Below, piece by piece: positions 1 through 7,700 of a DNA stretch of 15,936 nucleotides. The stretch is from positions 1-15,936 of the forward strand of contig QHTW01000041.1 of NCBI GenBank assembly GCA_003220955.1, in the 5' to 3' direction. The notes below the pieces were generated by a model, which was not told the DNA's origin, made no database searches, and saw only the letters and a list, made by a program, of their open reading frames with translations. This stretch comes from Gemmatimonadota bacterium. GTDB taxonomy: Bacteria > Gemmatimonadota > Gemmatimonadetes > Gemmatimonadales > GWC2-71-9. The stretch's first letter is position 1. Each line of letters opens with the position of its first letter. Both the position numbers and the translations under genes were made by a program.

Positions 1-1005
1 TTCTCGTTCACTCAACCCTATCCCGATTACGACATCGTCGAGCTTGCGCGCTACGCCAAATCCAAGGGCGTCCACCTGATCGTACACAACGAGACCTCCG
101 GCGGCATCCAGAATTACGAGCGCCAGATCGACAGCGCGTTCTCGATGTACGAACGACTCGGGCTCGACGGGCTCAAGACCGGGTACGTGACCGACATGAC
201 CAGCGAGGGACACTCCCACTGGGGCCAGTTCATGGTCAATCACTACCGCAACGTGGTCCAGAAGGCCGCCGAGCATCACATCATGCTCGACGTGCACGAG
301 CCCATCCAGGACACCGGCGAGCGCCGCACCTATCCCAACTGGATGAGCCGCGAAGGCGCGCGCGGGCAGGAGTACAATGCCTGGGGCGGAGAGGGCGGCA
401 ACCCGCCGGAGCACGAAACGATCCTGTTCTCCACCCGGCTGCTCGATGGACCCATGGATTTCACGCCGGGGATCTTCGACATCCTGCCCACGCATACGGG
501 ACCAGGGCAAAAGAACGAGGAGCCTCGCGTCCGCACCACGATCGCCAAGCAGCTCGCCCTGTACGTCGTGATCTATTCGCCGCTGCAGATGGCGGCCGAC
601 CTGCCCGAGAACTACGGCAACGTGCCGGCGTTCCAGTTCATCAAGGACGTGGCGGTGGACTGGGATACGAGCCGAGTGATCGATGGCAAGATCGGCGACT
701 ACGTCATCGTGGCCCGCAAACAAAAGGGCAGCCCGCAGTGGTTCCTCGGCGCCATCACCGACGAAGAGGCGCGCACCTTCAATGTGCCCCTCACCTTCCT
801 CGATCGCGGCAAGAGCTACATCGCCGACATCTACGCCGACGGTCCGGGCGCCAACTGGCTCACGAACCCGACGCCGGTCGCGATTTCGCATCGCTCCGTC
901 ACACGAAACTCGGTGCTGCGCATCGCATTGGCCCCAGGTGGCGGCCAGGCGGTTCGGATTCGACCTGTAGGGGCGGCACGAGCGCCACGGGCGGCACGGC
1001 CGTGA
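1..1005 (+). CDS. Glycoside hydrolase family 97 (SusB-like alpha-glucosidase), 5'-truncated
   Basis: The reading frame is open from base 1, so the N-terminal beta-sandwich and part of the barrel lie outside the window; 334 residues are visible. The catalytic part is clear: HNETSGG, then GLKTGYV, then DVHEPIQDTGERRTYPN, then ARGQEYNAW. The spacing between the Glu of HNE, the Glu of HEP and the Glu of GQE is 69 and 24 residues. As I recall it, this matches the three metal/catalytic glutamates of Bacteroides SusB (439, 508, 532). The Gly in KTGYV, where retaining GH97 enzymes carry a nucleophilic Asp, points to the inverting alpha-glucosidase branch. The enzyme would release glucose from alpha-glucans or oligosaccharides, probably in the periplasm, but the signal peptide is not visible. 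The end is an Ala/Arg/Pro-rich tail (GAARAPRAARP) encoded by a short direct repeat. The stop codon overlaps the next gene's GTG by 4 nt (GTGA). Family call very sure; substrate inferred. Confidence 0.93.
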   Translation, partial: FSFTQPYPDYDIVELARYAKSKGVHLIVHNETSGGIQNYERQIDSAFSMYERLGLDGLKTGYVTDMTSEGHSHWGQFMVNHYRNVVQKAAEHHIMLDVHEPIQDTGERRTYPNWMSREGARGQEYNAWGGEGGNPPEHETILFSTRLLDGPMDFTPGIFDILPTHTGPGQKNEEPRVRTTIAKQLALYVVIYSPLQMAADLPENYGNVPAFQFIKDVAVDWDTSRVIDGKIGDYVIVARKQKGSPQWFLGAITDEEARTFNVPLTFLDRGKSYIADIYADGPGANWLTNPTPVAISHRSVTRNSVLRIALAPGGGQAVRIRPVGAARAPRAARP

Positions 1006-2324
1006 ACCGCTACATCGCGCAGGTCATCAACCTGATTCCGGACCGCTCGCAGCATTTGTGGTCCGGTGACCTCGCCGGCGCGCGTCGCGCACTCCTCGCG
1101 GCCGATCCCAAGTCCGTTCTCGAGATTCAGGGCTCGTTCGCGCTCGTCGCCCAGGAGGGCGAGCGCGTCGTGCTGGCGCGGAGCCTCGAACGGCCCCTGC
1201 GGTACTTCCTCGCAAAGGCCGCCGCCGGCCCCGTCCTGGTCGTGGCCGAACGAATCGACGCGATCGCGGCCGAGCTGAAGCGGCGGGGATGGAGCGATCA
1301 GTTCCACCCGTCGTACACACGCATGGCGCCGGCCCACCACGTGACGACGCTGCGGTTGATCGGCTGCCCGGATCCCAACCCGATCTATTCGCGCTTCTTC
1401 GATCCGCCGCGCGGCACGCTGCCGCCGGATCTGGACGTTATCGGACGTCACTACATCGAAGCGCTGTGCGGGGAGCTCGGGCCCTGGCTCCTGGCCCAGA
1501 CTCCTGACTCCTCAATCGGCGTCCCGTTCTCGGGCGGGATCGACAGCGGCTCGGTGCTGTTGTGCTTGTACAAGCTGCTACTCGATCAGAGACAATCGCC
1601 TGGTCGACTCAAAGCGTTTACGCTGTCGCTGGACGGCGATGGCGCTGACGCCCGCCAGGCGCGCGAGTTCCTGCGCCGCACCAACCTCGAGATGCTGGGC
1701 GAGACCATCGAGGTCCCCGCGAGGGCGCTCGACACTCTCCGCGCGGTCGCCGTCATCGAGGACTACAAGCCGCTCGACGTCGAATGCGCCGCGGTCAACC
1801 TCGCGCTGCTCCAGTCTATTCGCGAGCGCTACCCGGATTGGAGGCTGCTCGTGGATGGGGACGGCGGTGACGAAAACCTCAAAGACTATCCCATCGAAGC
1901 GAACAGCGAGCTGACGATCCGCAGCGTCGTGAATAACCGGATGCTCTATCAGGAGGGATGGGGGGTCGACTCACTCAAGCACTCGCTGACCTACTCCGGC
2001 GGGTACAGTCGCGGCTGCGTGCGCGGCTACGCCTGCGCCAGCCGCTACGGCTTCGTGTCGTTCAGTCCCTATACGCGACCGTCCGTCATCGCCATCGCCG
2101 AGGCCATACCGTTCGCCCAGCTGACGAGCGGCTCACACGAGCGCCTGTACGCTCTGAAGGGCGAGATCGTGAGCCGCGGTGTCCGAGCCGTGCTGGGATT
2201 CGATATGCCCGTCTACCCCAAACGGCGCTTTCAGCACGGCTCAGCGACGCCCGCGACGGCCGCTCACCTGTTCACCGAGGACGAGGCGCTGTATCGCCGC
2301 CATTTCCACGCACTCCACACCTGA
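1002..2324 (+). CDS. Asparagine-synthetase-like ATP-pyrophosphatase with degenerate glutaminase domain
   Basis: 440 residues from a GTG that overlaps the GH97 stop. Residues about 40-100 resemble the end of a class II glutamine amidotransferase domain (GSFALVAQEGERVVLARSLERPLRYF), but there is no N-terminal catalytic cysteine and the first part is shortened, so glutamine-dependent ammonia supply is unlikely. The synthetase half is well kept: the PP-loop SGGIDS at 177-182 and the DGDGGDE motif at 285-291, near the equivalent of SGDGADE in AsnB. The family activates a carboxylate by adenylation and transfers it to an amine; relatives include AsnB, beta-lactam synthetase and lasso-peptide cyclases. 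At 440 residues it is shorter than AsnB (about 550-600). The frame stays open upstream of 1002, but that stretch is a shadow of GH97, so GTG 1002 is preferred. Coupling to a radical SAM protein and a flavoenzyme suggests amide or lactam formation on an unknown substrate rather than asparagine synthesis. Confidence 0.88.
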   Translation: MNRYIAQVINLIPDRSQHLWSGDLAGARRALLAADPKSVLEIQGSFALVAQEGERVVLARSLERPLRYFLAKAAAGPVLVVAERIDAIAAELKRRGWSDQFHPSYTRMAPAHHVTTLRLIGCPDPNPIYSRFFDPPRGTLPPDLDVIGRHYIEALCGELGPWLLAQTPDSSIGVPFSGGIDSGSVLLCLYKLLLDQRQSPGRLKAFTLSLDGDGADARQAREFLRRTNLEMLGETIEVPARALDTLRAVAVIEDYKPLDVECAAVNLALLQSIRERYPDWRLLVDGDGGDENLKDYPIEANSELTIRSVVNNRMLYQEGWGVDSLKHSLTYSGGYSRGCVRGYACASRYGFVSFSPYTRPSVIAIAEAIPFAQLTSGSHERLYALKGEIVSRGVRAVLGFDMPVYPKRRFQHGSATPATAAHLFTEDEALYRRHFHALHT

Positions 2325-3258
2325 CGCCCGGATCCGCGCGCTCAGGCCGCCGAAGCCATTCGTCGATCCGTGGAAGGCGCACGGGACCGTTTTGGAGGAG
2401 GAGCGGACGCCGGGCGGTGCGGTGGAGCGCGTCCTCACCGTCTTTCTGTCCGGCGCCGAATGCCCCTTCACCTGCTCCTTCTGCGACCTGTGGCGTTGGA
2501 CCATCGACGGACCGACGCCCGCTGGGGCGCTCCCCATGCAGCTCGAGCTCGTCCTCGCCGAGCTGCCGGCGCGCGTCGCCGATCGCTTGAAGCTCTACAA
2601 TGCCAGCAATTTCTTCGATCGCCGGGCCGTCCCCGTGGAAGACCTGCCCCGCATTGCGGAGCTCGCGCAGCCGTTCGCGACCGTGACGGTGGAGTCGCAC
2701 GCCGCCATGATCGGACCGGCCGTCTGCGATTATGCGACGCTGCTTTCCGGGCGACTCGAAGTGGCTATCGGACTCGAAACGATTCATCCGGTCGCCGCGG
2801 CACAGCTCAACAAGCGGCTCGAGCTCGATCGGTTCGACAGTGCTGCCGCGTTTCTCGCCGAGCATGACATCGATCTGCGCGTGTTCGTCTTGCTTGGCGC
2901 GCCGCATGTCCCCGCCGCGGAAGCAGTCGACTGGACGGTGCGGACCGTGGAATACGCGGCGGCACACGGCGCCGGGCAGGTTGCTATCATCCCGGTGCGC
3001 GGTGGCAATGGCGAGCTCGAGCGACTCCAGCACCTTGGCGCATTTGTCCCACCCACGCTGGCACAATTGGAGTACGCACTCGAGCAATGCCGAGGGATCA
3101 GATCGGCTGTGGTGACCGCGGATCTCTGGGATATCGAACGACTGCCCGGTTGTGAAAGCTGTCGCCCGCAGCGCGTGGCGCGCATCCAGACAATGAATCT
3201 CAGCACCAGTCCCGAGCCCCCCCCCCCGCTCCGAATCCCCTGTCCAGCGTGCGCGTAG
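2302..3258 (+). CDS. Radical SAM protein (RaSEA/Elp3-like type), start codon uncertain
   Basis: The canonical cluster motif C-x3-C-x2-C (CPFTCSFC) lies at residues 54-61 when counted from 2302 and would bind the 4Fe-4S/SAM centre. Downstream blocks KLYNASNFFDRRAVP, TVESHAAMIG, EVAIGLETIHP, LNKRLELD and IPVRGGNGELERLQ resemble a bacterial family related to the archaeosine-type radical SAM proteins. The C-terminus has two CxxC pairs (284/287 and 314/317), which could hold an auxiliary cluster or zinc. The start is a problem. The conserved-looking segment RPPKPFVDPWKAHG lies before the first usable standard codon (TTG 2392), and the only earlier standard one, GTG 2179, overlaps the previous gene by 146 nt. 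ATT at 2302 gives a sensible N-terminus and a 23-nt overlap, but this is a guess; the N-terminus should be read as undetermined between 2179 and 2392. Substrate and reaction unknown. Confidence 0.85.
   Translation: MSTHSTPDARIRALRPPKPFVDPWKAHGTVLEEERTPGGAVERVLTVFLSGAECPFTCSFCDLWRWTIDGPTPAGALPMQLELVLAELPARVADRLKLYNASNFFDRRAVPVEDLPRIAELAQPFATVTVESHAAMIGPAVCDYATLLSGRLEVAIGLETIHPVAAAQLNKRLELDRFDSAAAFLAEHDIDLRVFVLLGAPHVPAAEAVDWTVRTVEYAAAHGAGQVAIIPVRGGNGELERLQHLGAFVPPTLAQLEYALEQCRGIRSAVVTADLWDIERLPGCESCRPQRVARIQTMNLSTSPEPPPPLRIPCPACA
3217..3227 (+). repeat. Homopolymer tract of 11 C
   Basis: Eleven consecutive cytosines encode the proline stretch near the C-terminus of the radical SAM protein. The downstream FAD gene is in the -1 frame relative to it, and that frame is open from the tract to the GTG at 3249. 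Gain of one C, or -1 slippage, would therefore fuse the two proteins. The listed frame gives the C-terminal CxxC pair, so 11 C appears to be the normal state. Homopolymer miscounting during sequencing is also possible. Confidence 0.6.
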
Positions 3259-4727
3259 CGATCGTCGGCAGCGGCTTTGCCGGCTCGCTGCTCGCCCGCA
3301 TCCTCGCGGTCCAGGGACATGACGTCGTCTTGCTCGAGCGCGGCACGCACCCGCGGTTCGCGATCGGCGAGTCGAGCACGCCGCTCGCCAATCTCACGCT
3401 GGAGCGTTTGGCGCGCCGCTACGGTTTGGACGATTGCTACGATCTCGCGGCGCACGGCCGCTGGATCGCGCGCTTCCCCGAGCTGCGGCGGGGCCTGAAG
3501 CGCGGCTTCACGTTCTATCGTCACCACGCGGGACGTCGCTTCGCCAATGCCGGATTGGGGTCGGAGCGGCTACTCGTGGCCGCCAGTCCCAACGATCACG
3601 TGGCCGACAATCACTGGCTGCGCGCCGATGTAGATCATCATTTCGTGCGCGCTGCCGTCCAGGCGGGGGTAGAATACCGGGACCGGGTCGAGGTGACGGA
3701 CGACACGCTGAAAGCCCTGCACGTCGATTTCGTGGTCGATGCGTCCGGACCCGGCGGGTTTCTGGCACGCGAGCTCGCCATCCCTTCGCGGCTAGACCGG
3801 ATGCATACGCACGCCGGCCTGCTGTTCAGCCACTTCGACGGCGTGCGGCTCATGCCCGACGTCGTGCCGGGGCTGCCATCCGGCCCCTACCCGGATGACT
3901 GGGCGGCGGTGCATCACATAATAGAGGAAGGGTGGCTCTACTCGCTGCGGTTCGACCACGGTGTTACCAGCGCCGGCTTCCTGCTGCGGGACCGGGTGCC
4001 GGGAGCCCCGGAGGAAATGTGGCGGCACCTGCTGCGCCGCTACCCTACGATCGGCGCGCTGTTCGGCAACGCCAAACCGCTCTTCCCGCTCAGCTACAAG
4101 CCACGGATTCAGCACCGGCTGGCGCGTGCCGCCGGCCCCGGGTGGGCAATGCTGCCTCACGCCTTCGCGTTTGTGGATCCGCTCTTCTCGACGGGCATCG
4201 CCTGGAGCCTCCGGGCCATCGAGCGCCTGGCGCTCAGTTTCGAGAACGGGGGGGGATGCGTTCCCGGCGAGCGGGATCTCGCCCGCTACGAGTCGCAACT
4301 GAGTGCTGAAGCCGATCAGATCGATTGGCTCGTCGCGGGCGCCTATCATGCCATGGCTCATTTTGATCTCTTCGCGGCGCACGCGATGATCTACTTTGCG
4401 GCGGTGTCGTTCGCGGAGGTCAACCAGCGCATCCATGCTACCGAAACCGCCGCGTGGTCCGGATTCCTGGGCGTGGGTGACCCGCGCCTCGGCGCCTTAC
4501 CGCGCGCGAGCCTCCGGCGGTTGCGCCACACGCGCACGCGCGAAGACCGGCGCGAGTTCGTGAGATGGGTGACCAGGAGCATCGCACCCAGAAATGTCTG
4601 CGGCTTTGCGAACCCTGCCACCCACGGTCTCTATCCCGTCGACTTGGACATGCTCGTGCAGCGCCATGCGGTGCTCGGCATGAGCCGTGAGTCGCTCGTC
4701 AGCGCTCTTCCCGCGCTCCGGGCTTGA
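3249..4727 (+). CDS. FAD-dependent oxidoreductase, flavin-dependent halogenase superfamily
   Basis: 492 residues from GTG 3249, which overlaps the radical SAM gene by 10 nt. The N-terminus is a Rossmann dinucleotide fold: GSGFAG at 7-12 with Glu30 at the end of beta-2 for FAD ribose binding. GESSTP follows at 40-45, a signature shared with tryptophan-halogenase-like proteins. DASGPGG lies at 164-170 and DPLFSTG, the second FAD contact, at 310-316. The halogenase motif WxWxIP is not present; the nearest match is GWLYSLRF at 228-235. The enzyme could therefore be a monooxygenase, dehydrogenase or reductase rather than a halogenase. No signal peptide; cytoplasmic. Its position as the last of three coupled genes suggests it oxidises, reduces or halogenates the product of the adenylating and radical SAM enzymes. 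The 3' end overlaps the convergent gene by 29 bp. Flavoenzyme call firm, chemistry open. Confidence 0.88.
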   Translation: MRVAIVGSGFAGSLLARILAVQGHDVVLLERGTHPRFAIGESSTPLANLTLERLARRYGLDDCYDLAAHGRWIARFPELRRGLKRGFTFYRHHAGRRFANAGLGSERLLVAASPNDHVADNHWLRADVDHHFVRAAVQAGVEYRDRVEVTDDTLKALHVDFVVDASGPGGFLARELAIPSRLDRMHTHAGLLFSHFDGVRLMPDVVPGLPSGPYPDDWAAVHHIIEEGWLYSLRFDHGVTSAGFLLRDRVPGAPEEMWRHLLRRYPTIGALFGNAKPLFPLSYKPRIQHRLARAAGPGWAMLPHAFAFVDPLFSTGIAWSLRAIERLALSFENGGGCVPGERDLARYESQLSAEADQIDWLVAGAYHAMAHFDLFAAHAMIYFAAVSFAEVNQRIHATETAAWSGFLGVGDPRLGALPRASLRRLRHTRTREDRREFVRWVTRSIAPRNVCGFANPATHGLYPVDLDMLVQRHAVLGMSRESLVSALPALRA

Positions 4728-7700
4728 TGATCCGGGAGTTGTACTCCCGCAAGTAGCGCTGGCGCGCGGAATCGGAGGGGTAGGCGTCGCCTGGCGCATA
4801 CGGGTATGAACTGACCGCGTGATACGGCAGCGGGTCGATCGTCGTGCCGTGCGCGGTGTTCAAGTCCGAGTCCTTGATCCAACCATCACTGTACAGCAGG
4901 AACGTGCGCGTCCACCCGGCCGGGAGAGCCGGCGCCGCCCCGGCATCGAACTCCGCCGTGGTCTCATCCCCCGGCACCATGACAACGTACTGATCGTCGG
5001 GACGGTCGAGCAGCGGCGTGACGTCGCCGAAGCGAGTCGCCGCACCGGTGATCGCCCGCCACGGCGATTCCTTGCTGACGTCATCGTACGCAAACCATTG
5101 TGGACCGTAACGCCCCCCGCGGTGGTACATCCGCGAGAACCCGCGGTACTGAAGGAGTCCGGAGACTGGAGCGAGGATCTTGGGATGCAGACTCCCGGCT
5201 CCGATGTCCTCCGCCACGAACGCCTGGTCCCAGTAGATCTGCAGGTTGGTGCGGAGCCGCACGTGATGATCGCGCGTCGGGAAAATTCCGGCGAGATCGA
5301 TCACCACCGTCTTGTCCTTGCCCGCGGGGAAGCCGATCGCACCGCGCGAAACCCATCGGCCCCCCGCGTCGCGCACCTCGAGCACCGGCAGCTCGGCGCG
5401 CGTGTGCTGCTGCTGCGACAGCGCGACATTGATGCTCGCATCGGACGGGAAGATCCAACCGCGCAACAGGAGCAGCGTCCCGGGCGCGCCGGCGGCCGCG
5501 TCGAGATCGAGGACCAGCTCATGCGGTTCCGTCAGCCCCTGGTAGCGGAGCGGCGTCAGATTCGAGACGTAGCGATAGTCGTGCTCCCGCAGGTCGTCCA
5601 GCACATCGGTTCCGTGGCCGTCCACGGCTGAGAGTGGCGCTCGGGGGTGGATCGTTGGGAACAGTCGCAGGCCCTGCGAGCCGGACGCGGGAGGGGGGAA
5701 TCGCTCGTCGACAAAGACTTCGACGGAGTCAGGATGGTCGACCGCCACAAGCCGCAGCTGATCGAGATACGCGGTCTCCCACAGCTCTTCGGTGACTTGG
5801 AGAACGTACCGGCCATTGCGAGGTTGGAGGGCCTCGCCCGGGATACGGACGTACTCCCGTGACGCACCTGCGGGAGCATACGCCGCCGCTCCCTTCCCCA
5901 TGATCCCAACCGGCATGCCGAGAGCGCTACGCCACATGATGTCGGTGATGAACCGGAACTGCTTTCCGTCCCAGGTATAAAGGAAGGCGCACGAGCCCTT
6001 GAGCTGCTGCCGCTCGAGCACGTCCTGGTCCGTACCCGGGAAGTAGATGGTCTGCGGCACGCCGTTCGTCCACTGCACGCGCAGCACGTCGGCCTTGAAG
6101 TGACTGCCCAGTCCAAAGGGCGTCACGCGACTGGTCACAACGCGCGTCTGATAAAGCTCGCCCGCGCGGACCTCGAGCCTCGAACCGATGCCGAACGTGT
6201 TGTTCTTGCCGCTGCCGGTGCGGAGCGCCGTGAGCTGCACCTCCATGCCGAGGTGAGCGTTGCCGCCGTCGTTGCGCAGCAGGTGCACGCCGTGGCGATC
6301 GCCGAAGAGGATGTCCTGATCGCCGTCGCCGTCCAAGTCGGCGACGAGCAGCGGCCCAATGGAATCGTCCTGCACCTCGGGCGGCAATACGGCGGTGGCA
6401 TCCTCGAAACGATTGCCACGATCGTTGTGAAATAGCCGCATGCCCTGCCGGCCGGCGACGAGGAGATCCAGCCAGCCGTCGTTGTCGTAGTCGACGAATG
6501 CCACCGAGCCCACCGAAGCACTGCGCAACCGATCGAGCACCGCCGCCGAGCGAGTGTCGCGGGTAAACTTGCCGCTGCCATTGTTGTGCCAGAGGCCGCC
6601 CTCACTTCCCCCGACGAAGAGATCCAGCGCGCCGTCGTTGTCGTAGTCGCCGATCGCCACCGGATCGGAGCCTCGAATCGTGTCGGCGGTCCGGGTGAAG
6701 CCGCGCACCGCGTCGTTGAGAAACAGGCCATCGCGGCCGACCTGGCTCGTGACGAACACGTCGGTGCGGCCGTCGTCGTCCACATCGCCAAAGGCGGCAT
6801 CGGTTCCGCCCTGGACGATCCCGTCAGCGTTGGGAGCCAGGGTGAAGGTGCCATCGAGGTTGTTGCGATAGACCGCGAGCGAGTTCCCGCCGACGAGCAG
6901 CAAATCCAGATCGCCATCGTGATCCAGATCGACGAACAGCGCGCGCCGGGCACCGTCGACATCTCGCACATGCGCGGCGGTGGTGACATCCTCGAACTGC
7001 CGTCCTTCGCGGTTGTGCAGTAGGTAGCCGCGGCCGTCGGTACCGATCACAAACAGATCGAGCCAGCCGTCGTTGTCGTAGTCCGCGAATGTCGCGCTCA
7101 CCGCGCCGGCCGGAAGCGGGAGGGCGATCCGCTCGCCGGCGTCCGCGACAAAACCCCTGCGGAGCGTGTAGAGCCGCACATTGGATGGTGGCCACGCAAT
7201 CAACAGATTGTCTTCGCCATCGTTGTCGTAGTCGCCCAGCACCAGCGCGGTGGGTGCAGAGCCGAGGTCCGGCAACCCGCTTTCGCTCGTCACGTCGGTG
7301 AAGTGAACCCTCGCGTTGGCCGCGGGCGCGATGCCGCGCATCGTGATGAGCGATGCCGGATTGAACGCGAGCACCGGCCGTCCGACCAACGGCCCTTCGG
7401 TCCAGTTCACCTTGGCGAGCGCCGCCTGATAGGGTGCCGTGACTTCCATCAGCCGCAGGAAGCGATCGAGCTCGGTCCTGGCGACGGCCAGACGCCTGAC
7501 CCGCAGCGCCTCGATTGCGGCATCGAGGTGCGGCTTCACTTCGCGCGGAGGCTCGGGACGGAGCTGGCGCACGTCTTCGAGATACCGGAGCGTGCTATCA
7601 CTTTCGCCGAGGGCGAGCAGCACGTCCGCCAACCTCAGACGCACGGCGAGATTGGCGGGCGAACGCTCCAGCACCTGGCGCAACCGGTCGGCGTAACGCT

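Noticed and set aside
971..998. Direct repeat of GGGCGGCACG (971-980 and 989-998) as a regulatory or recombination site
   Set aside because: It lies in the Ala/Arg-rich tail of GH97, is short and low in complexity, and is best explained as local GC-rich duplication.
2272..3087. 271-codon minus-strand frame opposite the radical SAM gene
   Set aside because: Antisense shadow; the plus strand carries clear radical SAM motifs over the same bases.
1002..4727. RiPP precursor peptide for the AsnB-like/radical SAM pair
   Set aside because: Genes overlap end to end with no room for a precursor, and no short Cys- or Gly-rich leader-like frame with a ribosome site was found. One could lie outside the window.
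6315..7233. Recurring GTCGTTGTCGTAG-like DNA repeats as a repeat array
   Set aside because: They are the codons of the repeated DYDNDG calcium loops on the minus strand, spaced as protein repeats.
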